Assembly (NCBI GenBank): GCA_003446375.1
Contig: DMAW01000006.1
Span: 1 to 15,928, forward strand
From: Eubacteriaceae bacterium
GTDB lineage: Bacteria > Bacillota > Clostridia > Eubacteriales > Alkalibacteraceae
Length of the DNA stretch: 15,928 nt
Reading direction: 5' to 3'
In this document: positions 1 through 6,995 of the stretch, one piece after another
How the letters are laid out: each line of letters opens with the position of its first letter
Position numbering within the stretch: position 1 is the stretch's first letter
Translations under genes and position numbers: made by a program
Notes under the pieces: model-generated
Databases searched by the model: none
Told to the model about the DNA's origin: nothing
Seen by the model: the letters and a program-made list of their open reading frames with translations, nothing else

Positions 1-294
1 CTAGAGGAAAAGCAGAAAGAAGTAATCAGCCTTGCCAACAAGGGAAAAGATTACGAATTCCTAGCTAATGAGATTGATAAGCTCCGTGAAGAGCGACAGA
101 GCTTTCTTGTGGAAGATGCATCCTTAAGTGGTGAGAATGAGCGGATCAACGAGCTGATAGGATTTATCCGCAGGAACAAATATCGTACCCTACTGTATGA
201 TGACACGTTAGTAAGAAAGCTGATCCAAAACGTCACGGTGTACGAAAAGCACTTTGTGATAAGCTTTAAATCTGGCATTGAAATTGAAGTATGA
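1..294 (+). CDS. Large serine recombinase, C-terminal fragment (5' end outside window)
   Basis: The frame is open from the first base and ends with TGA at 292-294, giving about 97 residues. They are charged and helical (EEKQKEVISL, EIDKLREERQ), as in the coiled-coil part of the C-terminal region of large serine recombinases, followed by a closing block with VRKLIQNVTVYEKHFVISFK and a final GIEIEV. That ending, a short beta-rich tail after 'DDxLVRKLIxxVTVY', is typical of recombinases that integrate and excise clostridial conjugative or mobilizable elements. The catalytic N-terminal resolvase domain lies outside the window and cannot be checked. Such genes usually sit at the extreme end of their element, so an attachment site should lie close downstream. 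Family call fairly sure; the exact type is not visible. Confidence 0.8.
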   Translation, partial: LEEKQKEVISLANKGKDYEFLANEIDKLREERQSFLVEDASLSGENERINELIGFIRRNKYRTLLYDDTLVRKLIQNVTVYEKHFVISFKSGIEIEV

Positions 295-322
295 AAAACG
301 GATTATAGAATTGACCCGTTTT
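295..322 (+). terminator. Probable intrinsic terminator after the recombinase
   Basis: AAAACGG (295-301) and CCGTTTT (316-322) form a perfect 7-bp stem with a 14-nt loop directly after the recombinase stop codon. The T-run is part of the 3' arm, which is common in AT-rich genomes. The large loop keeps confidence moderate. Confidence 0.45.
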
Positions 323-360
323 ACTTAGCTAAAGGGAACTAGTGGTTATCATTTTAGTTG

Positions 361-389
361 TTGACAAACTGGTCAAAAAATATTATCAT
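361..389 (+). promoter_or_regulatory. Promoter of the tetR gene/operon
   Basis: A perfect -35 TTGACA (361-366), a 17-nt spacer and -10 TATCAT (384-389, one mismatch) lie 46 bp before the TetR start codon. The -35 box is part of TTGAC (361-365) and GTCAA (372-376), an inverted repeat with a 6-bp gap, so a repressor bound there would block polymerase. Confidence 0.65.
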
Positions 390-399
390 AAAATATAAA

Positions 400-415
400 T
401 CGGACGAACGACCGA
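400..415 (+). promoter_or_regulatory. Candidate TetR operator (imperfect palindrome)
   Basis: TCGGACGAACGACCGA matches its own reverse complement at 12 of 16 positions. It lies between the -10 box and the TetR ribosome binding site, in an otherwise very AT-rich stretch. Position and symmetry suit autorepression by the adjacent TetR protein. No binding data. Confidence 0.45.
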
Positions 416-434
416 ATTGTGAGGTGATGGTGTT

Positions 435-1010
435 GTGATTAACGAAACAAATGAACAAACTCAATCTGAAAAAATATTATCAGCAGCTTATGCGTGCATT
501 TCGACTAGAGGTTATGCCAACGTATCGATGAGGGACATTGCTGATGAAGCGGAAGTAGTGTTAAGCCAGATAAACTATTATTTTAAAAATAAGGAGGGAC
601 TGTTTAAAGAAGTTGTAAGAATGATGATTTTAAAGTATTTAAAGGAGATTGAAGCATCATTAAAGCAGGAAAATTCACCTCAGAAAAGAGCAAAAGGCTT
701 AATTAATTACTTTAAAAATATGTTGCAGCACAATCCGGAACTTTTTAGATTGCTCTATGATTTTACAGGTTTAGCAATTTGGTCTCCTGTATTCAGTAGC
801 TTGCTTAGTGAATTATTTAAAGATTTATCGGACATGATTGAAAAGTATATTTTTAAAGATCTTCAATTAAAGGAATTAAAAGGCTATTCTACAAAAAATT
901 TGTCTCGTTTAATTTTGGGGTCGATGTTTGGTACAGGTATTCAGGTTTTACTTGACCAAGATGAAGAATTACCGGAAGCATTAAATGCCATGCAAATTTT
1001 ATTTGAATAA
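435..1010 (+). CDS. TetR/AcrR-family transcriptional regulator
   Basis: The 191-residue protein is the usual TetR length. Residues about 10-55 form the N-terminal DNA-binding domain: the helix SEKILSAAYACISTRGYANV, then the helix-turn-helix VSMRDIADEAEVVLSQINYYF and the NKEGLFKEV that follows the recognition helix in this family. The rest is an all-helical ligand-binding and dimerization domain with no ligand visible from sequence. The start is GTG at 435, preceded by GAGGTG at 421-426 with 8-nt spacing; no better in-frame start exists. It is the first gene of a rightward run with the phasin-like gene 25 bp downstream. It probably represses its own operon through the palindromes at 361-376 and 400-415. 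Given DegV and UbiB downstream, a fatty-acyl ligand is a reasonable guess, but it is inference. Confidence 0.88.
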   Translation: MINETNEQTQSEKILSAAYACISTRGYANVSMRDIADEAEVVLSQINYYFKNKEGLFKEVVRMMILKYLKEIEASLKQENSPQKRAKGLINYFKNMLQHNPELFRLLYDFTGLAIWSPVFSSLLSELFKDLSDMIEKYIFKDLQLKELKGYSTKNLSRLILGSMFGTGIQVLLDQDEELPEALNAMQILFE

Positions 1011-1035
1011 TTATATGAAAGTGAGGTAATTTATT

Positions 1036-1386
1036 ATGTCAGGATTAATTGAAAAGTCAGTCAATTTAGGGTTGGGGTTGTTTTCTTACTCTAGAGAAAA
1101 AATTGAAGAAGTAGTTGATGAATTAGTGAATAAAGGTGAAGTTACTAGGAAAGATGCAAAGGATCTGGTTAATGATTTAGTAAAAAAAGGCGAAGATCAA
1201 CGTAATGATTTCAAGAAAATGGTCAAGGATGAAATTTTAGAAGCGCTAGATGCGAAAGATATTGCCCGTAAAGAAGATCTCATGGAAAAAGAGGACTTCA
1301 GAAAGATTATAAGAGAAGAGTTAATTGATATATTAAAAGAGAAAGAAATAGCTACAAAGAAGGATATAAATGAGTTAAAAAAATAA
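1036..1386 (+). CDS. Phasin-like coiled-coil protein
   Basis: This is a 116-residue, very charged protein. The N-terminus (SGLIEKSVNLGLGLFSYSRE) is amphipathic with a short glycine-rich hydrophobic patch. It is followed by long heptad-type helix in which 'VDELVNKGEVTRKDAKDLV' and 'NDLVKKGEDQRNDFKKMV' resemble repeats of one another. This pattern, with the EEVVDELVxKGExxxxDAKxLV motif, matches small Firmicute proteins annotated as phasin family, related to PhaF/PhaI polyhydroxyalkanoate granule proteins. No PHA synthase is visible, so granule binding is not implied; a membrane- or lipid-surface role next to UbiB-type genes is possible. The start ATG has GTGAGG at 1021-1026, 9 nt upstream. It probably shares a transcript with tetR. 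Family call fairly sure, function uncertain. Confidence 0.7.
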   Translation: MSGLIEKSVNLGLGLFSYSREKIEEVVDELVNKGEVTRKDAKDLVNDLVKKGEDQRNDFKKMVKDEILEALDAKDIARKEDLMEKEDFRKIIREELIDILKEKEIATKKDINELKK

Positions 1387-1393
1387 AATTATG

Positions 1394-1459
1394 ATTGGTC
1401 AGCTAAAAGACAGAACAATGGTTGGTTTTTATATGTTGGTAAAGTTTTAGCTGAGCAAT
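1394..1459 (+). repeat. 15-bp inverted repeat in the degV leader
   Basis: Arms at 1394-1408 (ATTGGTCAGCTAAAA) and 1445-1459 (TTTTAGCTGAGCAAT) match at 14 of 15 positions, with a 36-nt loop. The right arm ends 9 nt before the degV AGGAGG (1469-1474). No T-run follows, so it is not a terminator. It may be an mRNA stem-loop or a paired operator. Confidence 0.6.
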
Positions 1460-1482
1460 TTATTAATTAGGAGGCGTTAGAA

Positions 1483-2349
1483 ATGGGAATAGTTATTGTT
1501 ACCGACTCAAATTGTGATTTGCCTGTTGAATATATTTCCCAAAACAATGTACATGTTATTCCGTTTACCTATGTACTAAATGGGATTAATTACACAGATG
1601 ATTTTGGGAAATCTTTAAGTTACAAGGAATTTTACGACGGAATTCGAAATGGAAGTATGCCAACAACTGCTCAGATTACTGCATATACTTTTGAAAATGA
1701 GTTTAGAAGTTTAGTTTCAAAAAGAGATTCTGTTATCTATATAGGTTTCTCTTCTGCTCTAAGTGAAACGTTTAATGGTTCCGTTCTAGCTAGAAATGAA
1801 ATAATGGAAGCGGAACCAGAAGCAGATATAACAGTGATTGATTCAAAAAGCGCTTCTGTTGGTCAAGGCTTATTGGTGTATTATGCGTGCGAGATGTTAA
1901 AACAAGGAAAATCTAAACAAGAAATCGTAGATTGGATTGAATCTAATAAACTTAAGGTAAACCACTGGTTTACTATAGATAATTTGGAACATTTAAAGAG
2001 AGGGGGACGAATATCAGCCACCAGTGCAGCTATAGGTGGATTGCTTGAAGTTAAACCGGTTTTAAATGTCTCTAATGATGGAAGTCTTAACGTTGTAAAA
2101 AAAATCAGAGGAAGAAAAAAATCAATTAAGACTTTATTTGAAGAGTATAAAACTCGTGCCATTAAACCAGAAGAACAGAGGATATACATCACTCATGGAG
2201 ATTGTATAGAAGATGCAGAGTATTTAAAATCTTTGATTCTGAGTGAGACAACGCCCAAAGATATAGTAATAAATAGTTTAGGGCCAATTATAGGGACCCA
2301 TACAGGACCAGGCATGGTAGGGGTGTTTTTTTTAGGGAAAGAAAGATAG
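1483..2349 (+). CDS. DegV family (fatty-acid-binding) protein
   Basis: The 288-residue, soluble protein has the family's usual length. DegV/FakB proteins bind a fatty acid in a deep pocket; FakB types present it to the kinase FakA for phosphorylation. Diagnostic motifs seen: TDSNCDLP (7-14); PTTAQIT (60-66); GFSSALSETFNGS (88-100), the Ser/Thr loop that contacts the carboxylate; DSKSASVGQG (120-129); LEHLKRGGRIS (168-178); and GPIIGTHTGPG (267-277) near the C-terminus. The start ATG has a textbook AGGAGG at 1469-1474, 8 nt upstream. No fakA-like gene is in the window, so the kinase partner would lie elsewhere. The leader carries a long inverted repeat, and the last nine codons plus following bases are duplicated at 3901-3954. 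Confidence 0.93.
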   Translation: MGIVIVTDSNCDLPVEYISQNNVHVIPFTYVLNGINYTDDFGKSLSYKEFYDGIRNGSMPTTAQITAYTFENEFRSLVSKRDSVIYIGFSSALSETFNGSVLARNEIMEAEPEADITVIDSKSASVGQGLLVYYACEMLKQGKSKQEIVDWIESNKLKVNHWFTIDNLEHLKRGGRISATSAAIGGLLEVKPVLNVSNDGSLNVVKKIRGRKKSIKTLFEEYKTRAIKPEEQRIYITHGDCIEDAEYLKSLILSETTPKDIVINSLGPIIGTHTGPGMVGVFFLGKER

Positions 2350-2378
2350 TTATATTGTCGGTTCCACTAAGATTTAAA
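2323..2378 (+). repeat. Direct repeat copy 1: 3' end of degV and following bases
   Basis: This copy covers the last nine codons of degV and 29 bp after the stop. It matches 3901-3954 at roughly 90% of positions, with two single-base gaps; both share AGGGAAAGAAAGATAGTTAT and then TTGTCG. The match passes the stop codon, so it is DNA duplication, not protein conservation. Confidence 0.8.
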
Positions 2379-2424
2379 TATGAGATAGTCAAATAAAGAA
2401 AGTTGGTTTATTATACCATAATAA

Positions 2425-2453
2425 TTGTCAAGCATGAAGCTTGCTTTGATACT
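2425..2453 (+). promoter_or_regulatory. Possible promoter of the radical SAM gene
   Basis: TTGTCA (2425-2430), a 17-nt spacer and GATACT (2448-2453) fit a sigma-A promoter with one and two mismatches. The spacer contains the symmetric AGCATGAAGCTTGCT. The intergenic gap of about 160 bp makes a separate promoter plausible; sequence-only evidence is modest. Confidence 0.3.
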
Positions 2454-2510
2454 TAGCTTAAATTCAAAAAGATTATAGTTCAAAAAGAAATTTTGGAGGC
2501 GAAAATAAGT

Positions 2511-2810
2511 ATGAAAACATTAAAAGAGCGCATAGAAATGTATGGACTTAGTAATGTTATATCTTTTTTAGATTCTGATCCAGATCAGAATATCCCTAAA
2601 ATTTTAGAGTGGGTGGAAAAATATGATAAGGAAAAAATTGCTGAAAAACAACTGAAAGTTTTTAAAAGGGTACTTGCTGATAAGGAAAATAACTGGTATA
2701 AACTCACAAAAAGCATGTGGACAGATATTGATGATAGTGTTCGGAAAAAAGTGTTTGAAAATTTCTTTATAAATTCAGTAATTATTGGCGGAAAAAAGCA
2801 GAAAAAATAA
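2511..2810 (+). CDS. Radical SAM/SPASM protein, N-terminal part (frame-disrupted)
   Basis: This 99-residue piece (KTLKERIEMYGLSNVISFLD ... VFENFFINSVIIGGKKQKK) is the helical N-terminal extension of a clostridial radical SAM family of roughly 440-460 residues. In that family the segment runs directly into CNIPWAIL-DPTSACNLxC. Here the frame hits TAA at 2808, while the -1 frame continues as AEKIKEENNCNIPWAIL into the iron-sulfur motif. ATG 2511 is preferred because GGAGG (2495-2499) precedes it, and MKTLKER resembles the family's N-terminus; the in-frame TTG at 2493 has no ribosome binding site. The break lies in two six-A runs (2792-2797, 2802-2807). Either one A was lost (mutation or sequencing error) or there is -1 ribosomal frameshifting at 2792-2798. 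On its own the piece has no known function. Confidence 0.7.
   Translation: MKTLKERIEMYGLSNVISFLDSDPDQNIPKILEWVEKYDKEKIAEKQLKVFKRVLADKENNWYKLTKSMWTDIDDSVRKKVFENFFINSVIIGGKKQKK
2792..2798 (+). other. In-phase A_AAA_AAG slippery heptamer
   Basis: In the zero frame the codons read GGA AAA AAG, so A AAA AAG is exactly the heptamer used for -1 frameshifting in bacterial dnaX. A -1 slip here joins both halves of the radical SAM protein and avoids the TAA at 2808. No Shine-Dalgarno stimulator lies just upstream and no strong hairpin 5-9 nt downstream, so programmed use is unproven. Confidence 0.4.
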
Positions 2811-2848
2811 AAGAAGAGAATAACTGTAATATTCCCTGGGCCATCCTT

Positions 2849-3850
2849 ATGGATCCAACATCGGCATGTAACTTGAAATGTGTTGGATGCTGGGCGGCTG
2901 ATTATGGAAACAATATGAATATGGACTTTGAAACGCTAGACAACATTATAGAACAGGGCAAAGCATTGGGCACGTACATGTATATATATTCAGGTGGAGA
3001 ACCACTGGTTCGAAAGAGCGATATTATAAAATTATGTGAAAAACATAATGATTGCATGTTTTTGGCTTTCACAAATGCGACTTTGATCGACGAGTCATTT
3101 GCAGATGAGATGTTACGAATTAAAAACTTCATCCCAGCAATAAGTGTAGAAGGATTTGAGAATGAAACAGACGTTCGCCGTGGTAAGGGAACATATAATA
3201 GGGCTATAAATGCAATGGAGATTCTTAAAAATAAGAAATTACCATTTGGAATTTCATGTTGCTATACTAGGCAAAATACTGAAATTATTGGTAGTGAGCA
3301 ATATTTTGATGATATGATCGCAAAAGGTGCAAAATTTGCGTGGTTCTTTACTTATATCCCCGTAGGAACAGACGCTGCGGAGGAGTTAATTGCAACAGCG
3401 GATCAGCGAGAATATATGTATAACCAAGTTCGTAAATTCAGAAGCAGCAAACCTATTTTTACAATGGATTTTTGGAATGATGGAGAATATGTTAATGGAT
3501 GTATTGCTGGAGGAAAGTGCTACCTGCATATAAATGCCAATGGTGACATTGAACCATGCGCTTTTATCCATTATTCTGATTCAAATATTCATGAAAAGAC
3601 ATTATTAGAAGCTTATAAGAGTCCATTATTTATGCAATACAGGAAAAATCAACCGTTTAATGAAAATCATTTGAGACCATGCCCACTATTAGATAATCCA
3701 GAAAAACTAGAAAATATAGTTATTGCTTCTGCTGCAAAATCAACTGATATGAAACATCCTGAGGATGTGCATAATTTGTGCAAAAAATGCAAGCGTACAT
3801 CTGAAAATTGGGCAGTAACAGCTGAGCGGCTCTGGAAAGATAATCATTAA
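2849..3850 (+). CDS. Radical SAM/SPASM protein, catalytic part (frame-disrupted)
   Basis: The frame carries the radical SAM core: C7-x3-C11-x2-C14 (CNLKCVGC) binds the 4Fe-4S cluster that cleaves S-adenosylmethionine, and SGGEPL (48-53) is the GGE-type SAM-contact motif. The C-terminal third looks like a SPASM domain for auxiliary clusters, with C218, C224, C237 (NGDIEPC), C278, C311 and C314. The substrate is unknown. ATG 2849 is probably not a true start: it leaves only six residues before the first cluster cysteine, has no ribosome binding site, and lies inside the family motif ILMDPTSACN. The frame is open upstream and reads KKAEKIKEENNCNIPWAILM, joining the 2511-2810 piece by a -1 shift. 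All catalytic motifs remain, so the disruption is recent, bypassed by frameshifting, or an assembly error. Confidence 0.8.
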   Translation: MDPTSACNLKCVGCWAADYGNNMNMDFETLDNIIEQGKALGTYMYIYSGGEPLVRKSDIIKLCEKHNDCMFLAFTNATLIDESFADEMLRIKNFIPAISVEGFENETDVRRGKGTYNRAINAMEILKNKKLPFGISCCYTRQNTEIIGSEQYFDDMIAKGAKFAWFFTYIPVGTDAAEELIATADQREYMYNQVRKFRSSKPIFTMDFWNDGEYVNGCIAGGKCYLHINANGDIEPCAFIHYSDSNIHEKTLLEAYKSPLFMQYRKNQPFNENHLRPCPLLDNPEKLENIVIASAAKSTDMKHPEDVHNLCKKCKRTSENWAVTAERLWKDNH

Positions 3851-3900
3851 TAATTATGTTAGGTTTGATTAAGAAATAAAAGTTTTTAATCTACTTAGGT

Positions 3901-3954
3901 GTGTTTTTTCAGGGAAAGAAAGATAGTTATGTTGTCGTTTCCAATAAGATTAAA
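3901..3954 (+). repeat. Direct repeat copy 2: orphan degV 3' end
   Basis: This near-copy of 2323-2378 lies 50 bp after the radical SAM stop. It keeps the degV stop-codon context (TAG at 3924-3926) but has lost one base in the T-run, and no degV coding sequence precedes it. The two copies flank the radical SAM gene, as expected if it entered by duplication or recombination between degV and the UbiB gene. Confidence 0.8.
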
Positions 3955-3982
3955 AAAAGGTATATTAGCTTACTAATGTTTA

Positions 3983-4034
3983 AGCAGATATAGATGACAG
4001 GGCGTCTTTTAATCTATATCTGCTATTTCTTTTA
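3983..4034 (+). terminator. Intrinsic terminator between radical SAM and UbiB-like genes
   Basis: AGCAGATATAGAT (3983-3995) pairs perfectly with ATCTATATCTGCT (4012-4024), and a small GAC/GTC hairpin sits in the loop. The T-rich ATTTCTTTT (4025-4033) follows. It lies 32 bp before the next start codon, so it may attenuate rather than stop transcription into that gene. Confidence 0.65.
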
Positions 4035-4065
4035 CAAAAAATGAGATTAGACTGAGTGGTGATAA

Positions 4066-5757
4066 ATGATGGCGGTTGGTAAATATAGAAAATTTAAGAG
4101 ATCCAGGCAAATCGTTACGATTTTTATAAATCATGGATTTGGCACCTTAATAGACAGATTGGGTATCCTTAAATATCTTAAAATAGAGAAGCAAACCAAA
4201 GAATATACAGAGAGGGAAATTTCAAAATTATCAGTTGGGGAGAGGTTGAGATTATCTTTCGAAGAATTGGGACCGACATTTATAAAATTAGGTCAAATCA
4301 TGAGTACAAGACCGGACTTATTGCCCCGTGACATTATACACGAACTGGAAAAACTTCAAGATGCAGTGGCCCCATTTCACATAAATGAAGTAAGAGAAGT
4401 AATAGAATTTGAGTTGGGAGATAAACTTGAAAACATATTCAGAGAGTTTAAAGAGGAACCTATTGCTGCAGCTTCTATTGGTCAAGTCCATCGTGCAAAA
4501 TTATTAGCGGGTAAAGAAGTGGTAGTAAAAGTTCAAAGACCAAATATCGAGAAAAATATTGAGCTTGATTTAGGTATATTAAAAGATCTGGCAGATTTTA
4601 TTGATAATCGAACTAGGTTTGGAAAACTTTATAGCTTTAGCAAAATGGTTGAAGAATTTGAAACCACTTTATCGAATGAATTAGACTTTAGATTAGAAGG
4701 AGAAAATGCAGAAACTTTTAAAGTGAATTTCAAGGATGATGCTAATGTAATTGTTCCAGAGATTAGTTGGATTCATACAACTAATCGTGTTTTAACAATG
4801 GAAGAAATCAAAGGGACTTCGTTAAAGAATTTTGAAGCGTTAGATCAATTAGGGCTAGATAAAACGATAATTGCAAGAAATTTAGCTAATTCTCTTTTAT
4901 ATCAGATATTACGGGATGGTTTCTTCCACGGGGATCCTCATCCAGGAAATATAATGGTGCTTGAGAATAATACAATAGCATTTTTAGATTTAGGTATGAT
5001 AGGACAATTGAACACTCATAGGAAAAACCAATTCCTGAAAATGTTGATGGGGATAACGCTGAAAGATAGTAAACTGATTGTTCAAGCAATTGTTGAACTT
5101 GACGCAATGTCAGAAAGAATCAATATGAGAAACCTGGAAAAAGATATTGATCGATTGAGAGATCAAGTATTGTCAGTTCCATTGAGTCAAATTAAAATCG
5201 GTGAAATTTTTAATGGAATTTTTGATTTAGCATTTTCATATAATATTATGATTCCTGGAGAATTTACTATGCTTGCCAAATCCCTTATTACTCTGGAAGG
5301 GTTGGTTGAAAAATTGGATCCAGAGCTAAATGTCTTGGAAATTGCCGAACCTATTGCTGGAAAGTTGGTTTTTACATTAATTACCCCAGAAAAAATTGGC
5401 AGGGAAATCCTGGGTGGTGCCATGGACTACGGTAATCTTGTTCGAAAATTCCCGTCTATTTTCTTGAATTTCCTAGATAAAATGGAACACGATGACTTTA
5501 CTGTGCAACTTAAACTTAAAGAGGCAGACCGATATGCGCAAAAGCTTGATAAGGCATTTAGCCGGTTATCAATCAGCCTAGTTTTACTATCTTTAAGTAT
5601 TGTAATAGCAGGAACGATCATTGGATTAAGTTTAACTGATGTGGGAGGGTCTGATTTTATAGCAGTCACAAGTATAATACTAAGGAGCAGCCTTATCCTA
5701 GCAGTAATTACCTTTGTTGCACTGATTATTGCAATTTTCAGATCAAAACGAATATAA
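4066..5757 (+). CDS. AarF/ABC1/UbiB family kinase-like protein
   Basis: The 563-residue protein has every hallmark of the UbiB (ADCK/COQ8) atypical kinase-like family: the KxGQ motif FIKLGQ (K74 to Q77) followed by STRPDLLP; the alanine-rich loop AAASIGQ (134-140) replacing a normal P-loop; the ATP lysine in VVVKVQRP (K155); ELDF (205-208); the catalytic-loop equivalent HGDPHPGN (288-295); and the metal-binding DLG (308-310). Two hydrophobic C-terminal helices (about 505-525 and 537-558) anchor it in the membrane. Relatives act as ATPases supporting isoprenoid-quinone or lipid handling; clostridia usually lack ubiquinone, so the substrate is open. ATG 4066 (or 4069) follows GGTGAT at 4058-4063. 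It is followed 40 bp later by the CmpB-type gene, and probably cotranscribed with it. Confidence 0.93.
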   Translation: MMAVGKYRKFKRSRQIVTIFINHGFGTLIDRLGILKYLKIEKQTKEYTEREISKLSVGERLRLSFEELGPTFIKLGQIMSTRPDLLPRDIIHELEKLQDAVAPFHINEVREVIEFELGDKLENIFREFKEEPIAAASIGQVHRAKLLAGKEVVVKVQRPNIEKNIELDLGILKDLADFIDNRTRFGKLYSFSKMVEEFETTLSNELDFRLEGENAETFKVNFKDDANVIVPEISWIHTTNRVLTMEEIKGTSLKNFEALDQLGLDKTIIARNLANSLLYQILRDGFFHGDPHPGNIMVLENNTIAFLDLGMIGQLNTHRKNQFLKMLMGITLKDSKLIVQAIVELDAMSERINMRNLEKDIDRLRDQVLSVPLSQIKIGEIFNGIFDLAFSYNIMIPGEFTMLAKSLITLEGLVEKLDPELNVLEIAEPIAGKLVFTLITPEKIGREILGGAMDYGNLVRKFPSIFLNFLDKMEHDDFTVQLKLKEADRYAQKLDKAFSRLSISLVLLSLSIVIAGTIIGLSLTDVGGSDFIAVTSIILRSSLILAVITFVALIIAIFRSKRI

Positions 5758-5797
5758 CCTAATCAATGATAATTAACTATAGAGGAGAAAAATTAAT

Positions 5798-6517
5798 ATG
5801 GCAGTTGATATAATACTTTTTTTTACGATTTATTCGTTCTTAGGATGGGTACTTGAAACTGTATTTGCAAGTATAATAGAAAGAAAATTTATCAATAGAG
5901 GATTTCTGATAGGACCCTTTACGCCGATCTATGGATTTGGCGGGGTTCTAATCGTTTCATATTTTAATTGGAGTCCATTTTCTATAGATGGTAAATCTTT
6001 ATTGTTGATTATGAATTTGATTGTTTCAATATTATTAGTTACGATATTGGAGTTTGTTACAGGATTTGCATTGGAAAAAATATTCCATTCAAAATGGTGG
6101 GATTACAGCGATAATATTTTGAACCTAAAAGGGTATATATGTATTAAATACTCCATTTTGTGGGGAGTGCTTGCCTTTGCATTAATTCAGATAATCCATC
6201 CAATTGTTACAAATTTAGTCCATATCATTCCAGTTCAGTTAAAAAATTCTGCTGCTATCATTCTCATTGTTTATTTTATTATTGACACTACAAAATCTAT
6301 TGTTGATGTATTGGATTTAAGAAAAACAATTTTACTTTATTCTGAACTATCGGTGCGTATATATAAAGATAAGGTTATAAAATATAAAAGGATATTTCTT
6401 GCCTTTCCTAGATTACTATTCCTAAATGCGGGCATTTTAAATCGCGATGTGAGGAGAATTTTGAATGGTAGAGTTAATAAAATCAAAACTGAATTTAAAA
6501 ATAAATTTCAACCTTGA
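5798..6517 (+). CDS. CmpB-type membrane protein (putative ABC-transporter permease family)
   Basis: This 239-residue integral membrane protein begins ILFFTIYSFLGWVLETVFAS, followed by FINRGFLIGPFTPIYGFGGV. That opening (YSFLGWxxE, RGFLxGPxxPIYGxG) is the signature of the family annotated 'putative ABC-transporter type IV' or CmpB. Hydrophobic segments are visible near residues 3-25, 45-60, 68-95, 115-135 and 150-170. The K/R-rich cytoplasmic tail follows. The conserved WWDYS lies near residue 101. No ATPase partner is nearby, so transport is unproven. ATG 5798 has AGAGGAG at 5781-5787. Its last 53 bp overlap the HD gene, so the two are translationally linked. Confidence 0.8.
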   Translation: MAVDIILFFTIYSFLGWVLETVFASIIERKFINRGFLIGPFTPIYGFGGVLIVSYFNWSPFSIDGKSLLLIMNLIVSILLVTILEFVTGFALEKIFHSKWWDYSDNILNLKGYICIKYSILWGVLAFALIQIIHPIVTNLVHIIPVQLKNSAAIILIVYFIIDTTKSIVDVLDLRKTILLYSELSVRIYKDKVIKYKRIFLAFPRLLFLNAGILNRDVRRILNGRVNKIKTEFKNKFQP

Positions 6518-6995
6518 AAAGGAATATTGGGATTGTGTTTATGATTTGATTGATCACGAAAAGGTAAAATCAATGAAAGATTATATGCAACATGGGGATA
6601 TTAGTTGTTACTCCCACAGTCTACATGTGTCGTATATAAGTTTTCGATTATGCAAGAAACTGGGGCTGGACTACCATTCTGCAGCAAGGGGTGGGCTGCT
6701 TCATGATTTTTTCTTGTATGACTGGCACGCTGATAAAAAAACTTACAATGGGCTACATGGACTTGTTCATCCTGGTATAGCATTGCAAAATGCTAATGAG
6801 TATTTTGCAATGAATAATATTGAGAAGGACATTATTGAAAAACATATGTGGCCATTAACATTAAGACTTCCAAGATATAAGGAGTCATATGTTGTCTTGA
6901 TGGTAGATAAATATTGCGCCTTAACTGAGACATTGAATTTATTAAGCTCAAATACCAATCAACTTAAAAGATACGAAAGCAGAATCAGCAAGTAG
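6465..6995 (+). CDS. HD-domain phosphohydrolase-like protein
   Basis: The 176-residue soluble protein carries an HD metal-dependent hydrolase fold: a first histidine in CYSHSLHVS (H51/H54), the HD pair in LLHDFFLYDW (H80-D81), histidines in LHGLVHPG (H98, H102), KHMWPLT (H127), and an aspartate in MVDKYCA (D148). This H...HD...H...H...D arrangement suits two-metal HD phosphohydrolases acting on nucleotides or phosphoesters; the substrate cannot be read from sequence. ATG 6465 lies inside the preceding gene with GAGGAG at 6451-6456, 8 nt upstream, giving a 53-bp overlap and likely coupling. It is the last gene of the rightward run, and its stop codon lies in a 9-bp hairpin. Confidence 0.82.
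   Translation: MVELIKSKLNLKINFNLEKEYWDCVYDLIDHEKVKSMKDYMQHGDISCYSHSLHVSYISFRLCKKLGLDYHSAARGGLLHDFFLYDWHADKKTYNGLHGLVHPGIALQNANEYFAMNNIEKDIIEKHMWPLTLRLPRYKESYVVLMVDKYCALTETLNLLSSNTNQLKRYESRISK

Noticed and set aside
1387..1482. T-box or terminator in the degV leader
   Set aside because: The inverted repeat has no following T-run and the gap lacks any T-box sequence, so only a generic stem-loop is supported.
2493..2510. TTG start for the radical SAM N-terminal part
   Set aside because: The GGAGG at 2495-2499 would lie inside the gene rather than before it; ATG 2511 is correctly placed behind it.
2849..2851. ATG as an independent start for the radical SAM catalytic half
   Set aside because: There is no ribosome binding site, only six residues would precede the cluster cysteines, and the reading frame continues upstream with family-like sequence.
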